The notes: generated from the letters alone by a model not told the origin. A stretch of DNA of 64,000 bases from Micromonospora sp. NBC_01740 (GCF_035920365.1 NZ_CP109150.1:1116001-1180000), one strand, 5' to 3'; numbered from the stretch's first letter, positions 19,972 to 29,579 are shown. Numbers and translations: made by a program.

Positions 19972-22035
19972 GTGATCACGAGACTTCTGGTGGCGAACCG
20001 GGGCGAGATCGCCCGCCGGGTCTTCGCCACCTGTCGGACGCTGGGCGTCGAGACGGTGGCCGTGCACTCCGACGCCGACGCCGACGCGCCGTTCGTCGCC
20101 GAGGCCGACCAGGCGGTGCGGCTGCCCGGGAACACGCCCGCCGAGACGTACCTGCGCATCGATCTCATCCTGGACGCGGCCCGCCGGGCCGGTGCGGACG
20201 CGGTCCACCCCGGCTACGGCTTCCTCGCCGAGAACGCCGAGTTCGCCGCGGCGGTGACCGACGCAGGGCTGATCTGGGTCGGCCCGCCGGCCAAGGCGAT
20301 CGCCGCGATGGGCGACAAGGTGGCGGCGAAGGCCCTGCTCGCCGAGGCGGGCGTGCCGATGCTGTCCACCTGGACCGACGCCGACGAGATCACCGACTTC
20401 CCGGTGCTGGTGAAGGCGTCCGCCGGCGGCGGCGGGCGCGGCATGCGGATCGTCCGCGGCGCCGCCGACCTCGCCGAGGCCGTCGCCTCCGCGCGCCGCG
20501 AGGCGGCTGCGGCGTTCGGCGACGGCACGGTCTTCGTCGAGCGGTACGTCGAGCGCGGCCGGCACGTCGAGGTCCAGATCTTCGGCGACACGCACGGTAC
20601 GGTGGCCGCCCTGGGCGTGCGCGAGTGCTCGATCCAGCGCCGGCACCAGAAGATCGTCGAGGAGGCGCCCGGCGTCCTCCCGCACGAGGTGCGGGAGCGG
20701 CTGCACGAGGCGGCGGTGGCCGCCGGCCGGGCGGTCGACTACGTGGGCGCCGGCACGGTCGAGTTCCTGCTCGCGCCCGACGGGGAGATCTACTTCCTGG
20801 AGATGAACACCCGCCTCCAGGTCGAGCACCCGGTCACCGAACTCTGCACCGGGCTGGACCTGGTCCGGCTGCAACTGATGGTCGCCGAGGGCCAGCCCCT
20901 GCCGGAGAACGCCATTGACCCGCACTGGATGCGTGGCTACGCGATCGAGGTGCGGCTCTGCGCCGAGGACCCGGCGCAGGGCTGGCTTCCCGCCACCGGC
21001 ACCCTCCACCGGTTCGCGGTCCCCGGGGTGGCGCGGGAGTTCGGCAACCTCCGGGCGATCGGCCTGCGGCTGGACTCCGGCGTGGTGGACGGCTCGACCG
21101 TCGGGGTGCACTACGACTCGATGCTGGCGAAGGTGATCGCCTGGGGCCAGACCCGCGCCGAGGCGATCCGGCTGCTGGCCGACGCGCTGACCCGGGCCGA
21201 GCTGCACGGGGTGGCCACCAACCGGGACCTGCTGGTCCGCATCCTGCGCAGCCCGGAGTTCGGCGCCGTGGAGATCGACACCGGCTTCCTGGACCGGCAC
21301 GGGGAGGTCTTCGCCCCGCTGCTGCCCACCGACCAGCTCCCCCTGGTGGCCCTGGCCGCCGCGCTGGCCACCGCCGCCGCCCGCCGCGCCGCCGCGCCGG
21401 TGCTCGCCGGCCTCCCGTCGGGCTGGCGCAACGTGCCCGCCTTCCCGCAGGTCACCCGCTACGTGGGACCGGACGGTGAGATCGAGGTCCGCTACCGGCT
21501 GGACCGCTCGGGCGGCCTCGCCGAGTGGTCGGCCTCGCCGGGCGCCGGCTCCACCGCCCGCACCGACGGTCCGGCCCCGGACGGAGCGGTCCCGGCCAGC
21601 GGGTCGTCGTCGAACAAGGCGGCCCCGGCAGGCGGGCCGACGCCCGTGGTGAGCCTTGTCCAGGCCACCGCGGACCGGGTGGTGCTCGACGTCGACGGGG
21701 TGCGGCGGGCGTACCGCGTACACCGGGTGTCCTCGGAGGTCTTCGTGGACGGCCCGGACGGGGCGGCGAGCCTGACCGAGCTGCCGCGTTTCCCCGAGCC
21801 CACGGCGGAGCTGGCGGCCGGGTCGCTGGTCGCGCCGCTGCCCGGCGCGGTGACCCGGGTGCACGTCGAGGTCGGCCAGCGGGTGGCGGCCGGTGACCTG
21901 CTGCTGACCCTGGAAGCGATGAAGCTGGAACATCCCGTGCTCGCCCCGGCCGACGGTGTGGTCGCCGAGCTTCCGGTCGCGGCCGGCGGGCAGGTCGACA
22001 CGGGCGCCGTGCTGGCCGTGGTCAACCCCGAGTGA
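19972..22035 (+). CDS. Acyl-CoA carboxylase biotin carboxylase/carrier (alpha) subunit
   Basis: 687 aa. Order: biotin-carboxylase N-domain (LLVANRGEIARRVF at the start), ATP-grasp domain with the glycine-rich KASAGGGGRGMRIV (about 145) and EMNTRLQVEHPVTE (about 280), biotin-carboxylase C-domain, a poorly conserved middle region rich in Ala/Pro/Ser (about 530-560), and a biotinyl domain with EAMKLEH near residue 645, where the Lys is biotinylated. It supplies carboxybiotin to the beta subunit. The GTG start follows a 55-nt gap largely made of a repeat; AAAGGCAG upstream is a weak ribosome site. Confidence 0.93.
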   Translation: MITRLLVANRGEIARRVFATCRTLGVETVAVHSDADADAPFVAEADQAVRLPGNTPAETYLRIDLILDAARRAGADAVHPGYGFLAENAEFAAAVTDAGLIWVGPPAKAIAAMGDKVAAKALLAEAGVPMLSTWTDADEITDFPVLVKASAGGGGRGMRIVRGAADLAEAVASARREAAAAFGDGTVFVERYVERGRHVEVQIFGDTHGTVAALGVRECSIQRRHQKIVEEAPGVLPHEVRERLHEAAVAAGRAVDYVGAGTVEFLLAPDGEIYFLEMNTRLQVEHPVTELCTGLDLVRLQLMVAEGQPLPENAIDPHWMRGYAIEVRLCAEDPAQGWLPATGTLHRFAVPGVAREFGNLRAIGLRLDSGVVDGSTVGVHYDSMLAKVIAWGQTRAEAIRLLADALTRAELHGVATNRDLLVRILRSPEFGAVEIDTGFLDRHGEVFAPLLPTDQLPLVALAAALATAAARRAAAPVLAGLPSGWRNVPAFPQVTRYVGPDGEIEVRYRLDRSGGLAEWSASPGAGSTARTDGPAPDGAVPASGSSSNKAAPAGGPTPVVSLVQATADRVVLDVDGVRRAYRVHRVSSEVFVDGPDGAASLTELPRFPEPTAELAAGSLVAPLPGAVTRVHVEVGQRVAAGDLLLTLEAMKLEHPVLAPADGVVAELPVAAGGQVDTGAVLAVVNPE

Positions 22036-22051
22036 TCCTGGAGGCCCCCCG

Positions 22052-23242
22052 ATGAACTTCGACCTCACCCCCGAGCAGGACCAGCTCCGCGACGCCGTGC
22101 GCGCCCTGGGCCGCCGGTACGGCCACGAATACTTCGTCGCCAAGGCGAGATCCGGCGAGCACACCACCGAGCTGTGGGACGAGGCCGGCCGGCTGGGCTA
22201 CCTCGGGGTCAACATCCCCACCGAGTACGGCGGCGGCGGGGGCGGGATCACCGAGCTGGCCATCGTCTGCGAGGAGCTGGCGGCGGCCGGCTGCCCGCTG
22301 CTGCTGCTGGTGGTCTCCCCCGCCATCGCGGCCACGGTGATCGCCCGGCACGGCACCGAGGAGCAGCGCAAGCGCTTCCTGCCCGGTTTCGCGGACGGCT
22401 CGCTGAAAGTGGTCTTCGCGATCACCGAGCCGGAGGCCGGCTCCAACTTCCACCGGCTCGGCACGGTGGCCCGCCGCGACGGCGACGACTGGCTGCTCTC
22501 CGGTCGCAAGTGCTACATCTCGGGCGTCGACGAGGCGTCGTACGTGCTGGTCGTCGCCCGCGTCGCTGTCGAAGACGGCCAGGCCGGCACAGGGGATGCC
22601 ACGCCGCAGAAACTAAAGCCGGCGCTGTTCATCGTGCCGACCGACGCGCCGGGGCTGACCCGCTCCAAGCTGGACATGGAGATCGTCTCCCCGGAGAACC
22701 AGTTCCTGCTCTACCTCGACGACGTGCGGCTGCCCGCCGACGCGCTGGTCGGCGAGTCGCTGGACGCCGGCCTGCCGGCGCTCTTCGCCGGGCTCAACCC
22801 GGAGCGGATCACGGTCGCCGCGATGGGCGCCGGCACCGGCCGGTACGCGATCGAGCGGGCCAGCGAGTACACCGCCACCCGCAAGGTCTGGGGCGGCCGG
22901 ACCATCGGCTCCCACCAGGGCGTGGCCCACCCGCTCGCGCACGCCGCCGTGCAGGTCGAGCTGGCCCGCCTGATGATCCACAAGGCGGCCACCCTCTATG
23001 ACGCGGGCCGCGACCTGGAGGCCGGCGTCTCCGGCAACATGGCCAAGTACGCCGCCGGGGAGGCCGCCGCGCTGGCGGTCGACACGGCCGTCCAGGTGCT
23101 CGGCGGGGCCGGCATGACCACCGAGTACGGCGTGGCCACGCTCCTCGGCGCGGTGCGCGCCGGCCGGATCGCCCCGGTCAGCCGCGAGATGATCCTCAAC
23201 TTCGTCGCCCAGCACGTCCTCGGTCAGGACAAGTCCTACTGA
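22052..23242 (+). CDS. Acyl-CoA dehydrogenase (second in operon)
   Basis: 396 aa. Signatures: FAITEPEAGSNFHRLGTVAR (about 115-135), LSGRKCYISGVDEA, VWGGRTIGSHQGVAHPLA and a C-terminal VLGGAGMTTEYGVATLLGAVRAGRIAPVSREM. It is clearly a different subgroup from the first dehydrogenase in this operon, which suggests the pathway has two oxidation steps. Start ATG, 16 nt after the alpha-subunit stop, with a GGAGG ribosome site. This is the last gene of the operon; about 95 bp later the opposite-strand genes begin. Confidence 0.9.
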   Translation: MNFDLTPEQDQLRDAVRALGRRYGHEYFVAKARSGEHTTELWDEAGRLGYLGVNIPTEYGGGGGGITELAIVCEELAAAGCPLLLLVVSPAIAATVIARHGTEEQRKRFLPGFADGSLKVVFAITEPEAGSNFHRLGTVARRDGDDWLLSGRKCYISGVDEASYVLVVARVAVEDGQAGTGDATPQKLKPALFIVPTDAPGLTRSKLDMEIVSPENQFLLYLDDVRLPADALVGESLDAGLPALFAGLNPERITVAAMGAGTGRYAIERASEYTATRKVWGGRTIGSHQGVAHPLAHAAVQVELARLMIHKAATLYDAGRDLEAGVSGNMAKYAAGEAAALAVDTAVQVLGGAGMTTEYGVATLLGAVRAGRIAPVSREMILNFVAQHVLGQDKSY

Positions 23243-23337
23243 CTCCGGCTCGCCCCGTGCCAGGTACGGGATCCACCCGTTGAGGCAGGCTCTGACGGCG
23301 GGGAGCACCGCTCATCGTGGATGGGCGGTGTGGGTCT

Positions 23338-23940
23338 TCAGTGCTCGGCGCCAATGATGGTCAGGAAGGGTGGTTCCCAGGGCCTCGTCGAGCCATCGGC
23401 TGGCTGGTTGGCTGAGAAGCGGCAGGGCTGCGGCGAGTCGATCTCATCCTTGGCCAGTTGGTTTGCCGGCTTCGCCTTGTAGTGAAGCTGGACCTCTGGA
23501 GCAAGGTACGGCCAGCCATCGCGGGTGCGTCGACCGAGGCGGTCGACAGGAAGTGTCACCGCCGGGTGGCGTCGCGAGTGCCAATGCTGCCCTTCGGCGT
23601 TGTCGATCATGAACTGGATCCGCCAGGGCGAGGTGGGACCTTCTCGGCACCAGATGTCGTGGACGTGTTCGGGAAGCAGCTCCCCCTCTCTCCAGGGACG
23701 CAGCTGCCCGGGCGGATCGGCGGCTTGGATGTCCCAGCCGGGTAGGACGTGGTGGACCATCCACTGATCACGTCGAAGGATCAGGACGTCGATGTCACCG
23801 TGGGGGCGAAGACTGCGGCCGGCGAACAGTTCGATCGCGTAGCCGCCGGCGATCCACCACGGCTGTCGGACGTCGCTGCGGCGGAACCGGTCCACGACTT
23901 GTCGAGGAGTCTCCGGCTCCCATCTTCCGAGATCGCTCAT
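23338..23940 (-). pseudogene. Nucleotidyltransferase-like gene with a C-terminal frameshift
   Basis: 200 aa as read. The N-terminal part is a nucleotidyltransferase-fold domain of the aminoglycoside-adenylyltransferase-like group: WWIAGGYAIELFAGRSLRPH then GDIDVLILRRDQW (metal-binding Asp pair), and later YLAPEVQLHYKAK near residue 150. After KDEID the frame reads SPQPCRFSANQ, unlike the family. The +1 frame immediately restores a family-like end (AAALPLLSQPASRWLDEAL), running to a stop near 23313. This fits loss of one T near 23436. The rest of the protein is intact, so it may still be expressed with an altered tail. Confidence 0.75.
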
Positions 23941-24290
23941 CGGTCCATCGTTCCACTCAGCAGGGCTGACGCAGCGGGCCATGTTCCGTCCTGCAACCCT
24001 GGCCGGGCGACGGAGCTGTCCGGTAGCCGGGTGCAGCCGGTGACCACACTCGACATCGTCGCTCAGGCGTCGGACCTGCCGCCCTTGATGTCCTGGACGA
24101 AGCTGGAGCTGCTGGCCGCCGGTGAAGGACGACACCTCCGCGTGAGCGCCCGCCCCGGTGATCAGGACGCCATGGACCTCAAAGCAGCCGGATGACGTCC
24201 ATAGGATCCTGATCACCCGCCCCGCGCCCCGGCGCGACTGGGCGGCGGCCGGCAGGTCAGCCGTGACGGCATCCGGCCGATGGCGTAGCG
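23941..24290. other. Intergenic region without a recognised gene
   Basis: 350 bp between the nucleotidyltransferase start and the end of the secreted repeat protein. Short open frames exist (for example TTLDIVAQASDLPPLMSWTK on the plus strand) but none has a clear ribosome site or a family I recognise. It could hold a decayed small gene. Confidence 0.4.
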
Positions 24291-25403
24291 CTAGCGCAGG
24301 ACGTTGGCGATGTGGCCGCCGGCCTGGATGCTGGGGGCCTGGAACGAGGAGACGACAGCGTTCCACGGCTCGGGATGGGGGCCGGACGGCGGATTCGGCT
24401 TCGGGATGCGGATCTGCCACGCCAGGCTGTTGCCGCACCAGTCGCCGTCGAGGTGGTCGCCGTGGATGGTGGTGGCGATCGGCTTTCCGGGGATGGCGAC
24501 GCCGGATGCGGTGGCGGCCGTCGGCTCGTGCCAGGTTCCGGCGACGTTCGAGGTGGCCCGGACGGCGCCGTCGTGGCCGGCGAACATGACGATGGCCGGG
24601 CCGCCGGCGAACTGGGCCGCGGCGAGGTGCGCCCCGGCCGGTGCGGTCCCGGCACCGGCGACGGCGACCGGTTGCCACGGGTCCGGTATCGGGCCGCCGG
24701 TCAGCCTCACCTGCCAGATCCGTCCGTCGAGCCCGGTGACGAACCCGGCGAGGGCGGAGATGGCGGCGAGCCCGCCACCGGGTGTGGCGAAGTTCGGCGG
24801 GCTGGCCGGTGCCGTCGTCCAGGTGCCGGTGCTGTTCGACCGGACCACGCGGAGTGCGCCGTCGGTGCCGACGAACGCCACTCCGGGAGTGGTCCCGGGG
24901 ATCGCGGCGACAACCGCGCCGGGTGGGGCGATGCCGGCGACGGTGACCGGCCGCGGCCCGACCGGCGCGCCGCTCAGGTATGACCTGTTGAAGACCGCGC
25001 CGTTGCGGCCGACGAAGAAGACGTCCAGGCCGGCGGCGGCTGTCGGGGCCCCGGGTGGGGCCAGGCCGGAGGGGCCGTCGATGGTGACGGCGGGGCCGGG
25101 GCCGAGCGGCAGGGTCCGCGACATGACGAGACCGCCGTTCAGGCCGATCGCGAACGCGGTGACGCTGCCGGATGCGGGCCGGATGGTGGCGATGCCGGCC
25201 CCGGGCGGCGCGACGTGCTCACCGTGCACCAGGGCTGGTGCGCCGCCGGTGGACTTGTAGAGGCCGTAGCCCGTGCCGATCGTGTACGCCTCGACCTGGC
25301 TGTCGGCGTACGCCGGTGGGGTGCCGATCGGCGCGGCCGTGAGGATCAGCGCGGCGCCCATCGCGACCGCAACGCGTCGATGTCCGGCGCGGATCTGGAT
25401 CAT
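24291..25403 (-). CDS. Secreted protein with repeated beta-propeller-like blades
   Basis: 370 aa. The ATG at 25403 has an AGGGGG ribosome site and gives a clean signal peptide (HRRVAVAMGAALILTAAPIG, cut after AYA). The mature part consists of about six imperfect units of roughly 50 residues, each with a pattern like APPGA-AAI, then VxFVGxDGAVxxxxSN and a W or P segment (for example VAFVGTDGALRVVRSNSTGTW and AIVMFAGHDGAVRATSNVAGTW). That periodicity suggests a beta-propeller or sialidase/lectin-like fold. No catalytic motif is visible. I do not recognise a named family; an extracellular binding role is inference. Confidence 0.7.
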   Translation of the reverse strand: MIQIRAGHRRVAVAMGAALILTAAPIGTPPAYADSQVEAYTIGTGYGLYKSTGGAPALVHGEHVAPPGAGIATIRPASGSVTAFAIGLNGGLVMSRTLPLGPGPAVTIDGPSGLAPPGAPTAAAGLDVFFVGRNGAVFNRSYLSGAPVGPRPVTVAGIAPPGAVVAAIPGTTPGVAFVGTDGALRVVRSNSTGTWTTAPASPPNFATPGGGLAAISALAGFVTGLDGRIWQVRLTGGPIPDPWQPVAVAGAGTAPAGAHLAAAQFAGGPAIVMFAGHDGAVRATSNVAGTWHEPTAATASGVAIPGKPIATTIHGDHLDGDWCGNSLAWQIRIPKPNPPSGPHPEPWNAVVSSFQAPSIQAGGHIANVLR

Positions 25404-25654
25404 GCGTGCCCCCTGCGGGTGATGGAACCGGTAGGGACAGAGTCGCCGCAGGACCACAAATCGCATAGGGATTCGTCGATCGATTTCGGGTGTCGGCATT
25501 TTCGGCACGACGATGAGGATCCTCAGCCGCGTCGCCGAGCCAGCCCATGTCGACCACGACCTGCCGCGGTTCCGCCTCGCTCGGGCATCTCCTGCGCGCG
25601 CTGTCGCGGGCCGGGGTGCAGCGGGCGCCCGATCGCCCGCCGCACCCCGGGTCC

Positions 25655-27460
25655 TCAGCGGACGGTCAGCGAGCCGACCGCCGGCAGCGGGGCGACCACC
25701 GGCGGGAGCCGCTTCGGCTCACCCCGCCCGGGGGCGCCCTCGGCGGCCAGCGCGCCCTTCGACGCCTCCGCCCGCCGGGTCGCCTCCGGCTCGGCCGGCA
25801 GCTCGGCGAACGGCTGGACGTCGCCCACGCAGACCTTGCCGTTGGCCGGCAGCGCCCCGCGCAGCAGGTACGCGTCGACGGCGCCGGTCACGCAGGCCGA
25901 CGTCCCGTACGCGGTGTGCCCCCAGCTGTCACTGCTGAGCAGGCGGCTGTTCGGCAGCAGCCGGGCCGAGCTGACCGCGCCCCGGTAGTTGGTCGCCGGG
26001 TCCCAGTAGTTGCCCACGACCAGCACCGGCGCGGCGGTCCGCCGGTTGAACGGGCCGGTGTAGGCGTCCTCGTCCCGCACGGTCCAGCTCTTGCGGGCGC
26101 ACGGCGAGGTGACCCACGTCCACAGCCGACCGAAGTACGGGTCGCGCTTGTCGGCGTTCGCGGCCAGCGCCGGGAACGAGCCGGCGTCCTTCGGGTGGTA
26201 CGCGTCGGTGCAGTCCACGCCGAGGAAGGTCTCCAACCCGTTCTCGTACGGGAAGTCGTACCGTCGGGCCTGCTCGCGGGCCTTGGCGGCCTGGCGGGTC
26301 ACGTCCGCCGTCGCCGGGCGGCGGGCGGCCGGCGACGACGCCGGGTCGGTGAGCACCAGCAGGGCGGCGGTGAGGTCGACGACCTCGGCGTAGCCCGTCG
26401 GGCCGTAGAGCATGCTGAGGTTGGCGGCGACGAAGTCGGCGTACGTGATGGTGACCGGGCCGAGGTCGGGGTCCTCGATGACCACCGGCTTGGCCCGCAG
26501 CCGCTTCGCGACCAGGTCGAACGACGCGACAGGATCGCCCTCGGCCAGCGCACACGCCTCCGCGCCGGCCTTGTCGCAGCGCACCAGGATCTCCCGCAGC
26601 GCCTTGTACGCGCCCTGCGCGCTGCGCATCCGGTCCTCCTGGGACAGGTTGCGCGCCCTGCCCTGGCCGACCCACTCGTTCGGGTTGAGCACGCCGTCGA
26701 TCACCAGGGCGCGGACCCGGTCCGGGAACATGTTGGCGTAGTACTGGCCGAGGATGCTGCCGTAGCTGAAGCCGAGGAAGGTGAGCTTCCGGTCACCCAC
26801 GGCACGGCGCAGCACGTCCATGTCGCGGGCGACCTCGGCGGTCGACATCGCGCCGATGAGCGGCTTGCCCGTGGTGGAGCAGCCCTTGCCGACGGCCTTC
26901 GAGGAGGCCACGTAGGCCTTCTCCTCGGCCTTCGTCCACGGGAACGCCACGTTCAGCCCGGCGTACGCCCGGGTCTGCTCCTTGACGGAGGGGAAGCATC
27001 TGACCTGCTGGCTGGCGGCGACGCCGCGCGGGTCGACGCCGACGATGTCGAAGCGGTCCAGCACCTCGTCACCGAGGAAGTACGGCGCGGCGAGCGCGAC
27101 GTCGGTGCCGGAGCCGCCGGGGCCGCCCGGGTTGACGAAGAGGCTGCCGATCTTCCGCTGCTGGTCGCGGGCCTTGACCCGCAGCACGGCGACCTCGGTC
27201 GTCGGGCCGTTCGGCTTGTCGTAGTCGCGGGGCAGCCGGACGGTGGCGCACTCGGCGTAGCCGTAGCAGGCGTACCAGTCCAGCGCGGGCGTGGGCACCC
27301 GGTCGACCCGGCGGGCCTCCTGCGGGCTGGTCCGGTCGGAGGTGACCGGACGGTCCCCGCCGGCGGGGGACGGTGCGGCGGCGGCGGGTGCGACCGCGGC
27401 GCCGGCGAGGAGCACGCCGGCGATTCCCGCGGCGGCGAGGGACCGGTTTCGTCGTGGCAT
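25655..27460 (-). CDS. Secreted alpha/beta hydrolase, tripeptidyl-aminopeptidase (Slp/Tap) type
   Basis: 601 aa. Signal peptide (AAAGIAGVLLAGAAVAPAAAA). Hydrolase core: LFVNPGGPGGSGTD (oxyanion region, about 110), DIVGVDPRGVAASQQV, the nucleophile elbow TFLGFSYGSILGQYYA (Ser about 230) and the C-terminal TAP-like domain with PVLVVGNYWDPATNY (acid Asp) and SSDSWGHTAYG (His). This is the architecture of secreted Streptomyces tripeptidyl aminopeptidases and related proteases. The ATG has a GGAAGG ribosome site. It is probably monocistronic. Confidence 0.87.
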   Translation of the reverse strand: MPRRNRSLAAAGIAGVLLAGAAVAPAAAAPSPAGGDRPVTSDRTSPQEARRVDRVPTPALDWYACYGYAECATVRLPRDYDKPNGPTTEVAVLRVKARDQQRKIGSLFVNPGGPGGSGTDVALAAPYFLGDEVLDRFDIVGVDPRGVAASQQVRCFPSVKEQTRAYAGLNVAFPWTKAEEKAYVASSKAVGKGCSTTGKPLIGAMSTAEVARDMDVLRRAVGDRKLTFLGFSYGSILGQYYANMFPDRVRALVIDGVLNPNEWVGQGRARNLSQEDRMRSAQGAYKALREILVRCDKAGAEACALAEGDPVASFDLVAKRLRAKPVVIEDPDLGPVTITYADFVAANLSMLYGPTGYAEVVDLTAALLVLTDPASSPAARRPATADVTRQAAKAREQARRYDFPYENGLETFLGVDCTDAYHPKDAGSFPALAANADKRDPYFGRLWTWVTSPCARKSWTVRDEDAYTGPFNRRTAAPVLVVGNYWDPATNYRGAVSSARLLPNSRLLSSDSWGHTAYGTSACVTGAVDAYLLRGALPANGKVCVGDVQPFAELPAEPEATRRAEASKGALAAEGAPGRGEPKRLPPVVAPLPAVGSLTVR

Positions 27461-27709
27461 GTGGACGCCTTCCGGTGGGCGACAGGACGGTCGAGCCGTG
27501 GCTCGACCTCCGTCACTCTAGGAACGGCGGACCAGGATTACCGGCCGGCGAACGGCCGCATATCCGACAAACCGCTGACCGATGTAACGAATTGTTCACC
27601 GTCGACGCTTTTGGCGGCGGCCAGGCGCAGTGGCCCGGCGTCAGCCCGCGCGCCGGCTCACCTGATGCCGGCCATCCACACCGGCGGTCATCCGGTGCCG
27701 GCGACCCGG

Positions 27710-27737
27710 TTGACAGCGGGCCCCGCTCGGACATCCT
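27710..27737 (+). promoter_or_regulatory. Predicted promoter of the small membrane protein gene (leaderless)
   Basis: TTGACA at 27710-27715, 16-nt spacer, CATCCT at 27732-27737, then 6 nt to the GTG start at 27744. Confidence 0.5.
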
Positions 27738-27743
27738 GGACGG

Positions 27744-28091
27744 GTGAGACTTGCGAGGCCCGATGCACGGGCGAAGGCGGTGGCAGCCGCGCTGGTGGCG
27801 GCCTCCCTGCTGGTGACGCTGATCGTGTGGGGGCGCCAGGATCTCGTCGGCGTGACGTTGGCGCTGCTCTGCGTACTGGCGACGATGATCGCGGCGGTGT
27901 CCGTGGCGGCGGCCCGGCAGGACGACGGGCCGGAACCGGCGGTCACGCCGAACGGCCCGGGGCAGCCCGTCGGGGGACTGTACGGCGTCGACGCCGACAC
28001 GCTGGAGTCGCTGGACCACCGGGATGCCGTCCGCGCCATGCGCGAGCGCCACCGGGGACGCGGCGGCTCAGCGGCCCGTGAGGGTGGGTGA
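27744..28091 (+). CDS. Small membrane protein of unknown function
   Basis: 115 aa. Two transmembrane segments (about 10-28, VAAALVAASLLVTLIVWG, and 34-55, LVGVTLALLCVLATMIAAVS) are followed by a cytoplasmic tail with YGVDADTLESLDHRDAVRAM. I do not recognise a family. The GTG start is supported by a promoter with TTGACA and a -10-like box 6 nt upstream, i.e. a leaderless gene. Its 3' end overlaps the convergent kinase gene by 24 bp. Confidence 0.7.
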   Translation: MRLARPDARAKAVAAALVAASLLVTLIVWGRQDLVGVTLALLCVLATMIAAVSVAAARQDDGPEPAVTPNGPGQPVGGLYGVDADTLESLDHRDAVRAMRERHRGRGGSAAREGG

Positions 28092-29573
28092 GACGAGCGC
28101 GTCGAGCCCACGCCCGGCCAGGCAGCGGTACGTCCGGTCGGCGTCGGCCCCGGCCGGGGGCAGCACCTCCAGGTTCCAGCCGTCCGCGTAGCTGATCCCG
28201 CTGGTGAGCCGGAAGGTGGTCTCGTTGCAGACCCCGCGTACCGCCGCGTCCGCGCTGACCTGGTCGTGGCCGGCGCCGACCAGGGTGTCGGGGAGCTTGC
28301 CCTCGGCGTAGCTCTCCCAGGTGTGCTGGCCGTCGCAGGGCACCCGGGGCGCCCGGGTCCGCGCGCCGCGCACCTCCATCGGCCCGAAGCACTCCAACTC
28401 GTCGGCGCAGCCCGCGCCGGCCGGCAACGCGGTCGTCAGGGCGCAGGCGGGCAGCACCGTGCTCGTCGCCGCCACGCCGGCCGTCGGCGACGGGCCCGGG
28501 CTGGAGACCGCGCCGGCCAGCCAGGCACCGGCGCCCGCCGAGGCGGCCAACGCGACCATCCCGGCGCCGCCGAGAAACCAGCGCCGCCGACGCCGCTGGC
28601 GGGCGGTGGGCACCGTGGGGTGGAGGTCCTCCACCGGCGGTCGCGGAGCGGGCCGGGAGACGTGGTCCACGCCGTACGGGCCGACGGGGCCGGGCACGCC
28701 GCTGACCGGACCCGGGATGCCCGTGCCGCCCGCCTGGGCGCCGGCGGGACCGAGCGGCAGGCCGACCAGCAGGTCGCGCAGCTCGACGGCCGAGGGACGC
28801 TCGCCGGGATCGTTGGACATGCCGGCCCGGAGCACGTCGATCATCTCGGCCGGCACCCCGGGCAGGCCGGGAACCGGCTGGTGGAACATCTCCAGCACGG
28901 TGACCAGGCTGGGGTTGCGTTCGGACTGCCAGCGCGGCGGGCGGCCGTGCATCACCGCGTAGAGGGTGGCGCAGAGGGCGTAGACGTCGACGGCGGGCGA
29001 CGGCGGGCTGTGGTTGAACATCTCCGGCGGCGCGTAGGCCGGGGTGAGCACCTCCAGGGCGACCGAGGCGTCACGCATCTCGGCCACCACGGCCAGCCCG
29101 AAGTCGGCCAGCACCGCCGAGTTGAAGTGCGAGTAGAGGATGTTCGCCGGCTTGACGTCGCGGTGCAGCACGCCGGCGGCGTGCGAGTGGGCGACGGCGT
29201 CGGCGATCTTGACCCCGAGGTCGCGCGCCTCGGCGGGCCCGAGCGGCGAGGTCCGCATCCGCTCGGCGTACGAGCCGTCGCAGAGCTCCATGATCAGATA
29301 GGGATGCTGGTCGACCGTGACCCCGACGTCGAAGAGGTCGACCACGTGCGGGTGGGACGACATCCGCCCGGCGGCCCGCGCCTCGCGCAGGAAGCGGGCC
29401 TGGTCGTGCTCGCTGTCGAGGGTGCGATTCTCCACCTTGACCGCGACCTCTCGCCCCACCGAGATCTGGGTCGCCTTGTAGATCGTCGCGTAGCCTCCCC
29501 TGGCAAACACGCGCAGATCGGTCAGACCGGGCACAATGGGCGCCGGCAGGGCGCCGGGCGGGGTCGCGGTCAC
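28068..29573 (-). CDS. Serine/threonine protein kinase with C-terminal septum-formation-like domain
   Basis: 501 aa Hanks-type kinase. It shows a VAVKVE lysine, HRDVKPANILYS catalytic loop, LADFGLAV metal-binding motif and an APPEMF segment; the kinase domain covers about 20-270. A Pro-rich juxtamembrane part and one transmembrane helix (about 345-365, MVALAASAGAGAWLAGAV) follow. The outside part (about 385-501) has four or more Cys and CDGQHTWESYAEGKL, resembling the actinobacterial 'septum formation' domain. No PASTA repeats. The GTG start has TATTTT 6 nt upstream (leaderless). Confidence 0.87.
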   Translation of the reverse strand: MTATPPGALPAPIVPGLTDLRVFARGGYATIYKATQISVGREVAVKVENRTLDSEHDQARFLREARAAGRMSSHPHVVDLFDVGVTVDQHPYLIMELCDGSYAERMRTSPLGPAEARDLGVKIADAVAHSHAAGVLHRDVKPANILYSHFNSAVLADFGLAVVAEMRDASVALEVLTPAYAPPEMFNHSPPSPAVDVYALCATLYAVMHGRPPRWQSERNPSLVTVLEMFHQPVPGLPGVPAEMIDVLRAGMSNDPGERPSAVELRDLLVGLPLGPAGAQAGGTGIPGPVSGVPGPVGPYGVDHVSRPAPRPPVEDLHPTVPTARQRRRRRWFLGGAGMVALAASAGAGAWLAGAVSSPGPSPTAGVAATSTVLPACALTTALPAGAGCADELECFGPMEVRGARTRAPRVPCDGQHTWESYAEGKLPDTLVGAGHDQVSADAAVRGVCNETTFRLTSGISYADGWNLEVLPPAGADADRTYRCLAGRGLDALVSPTLTGR

Positions 29574-29579
29574 AGCTCG

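Noticed and set aside
19969..22167. Long antisense open frame (732 codons) over the biotin carboxylase gene
   Set aside because: Arg/Gly/His-rich translation without motifs; a by-product of GC-biased third positions in the real gene. The same reasoning removes the long antisense frames at 3555-5681, 16570-18234, 18234-20168 and 36762-39206.
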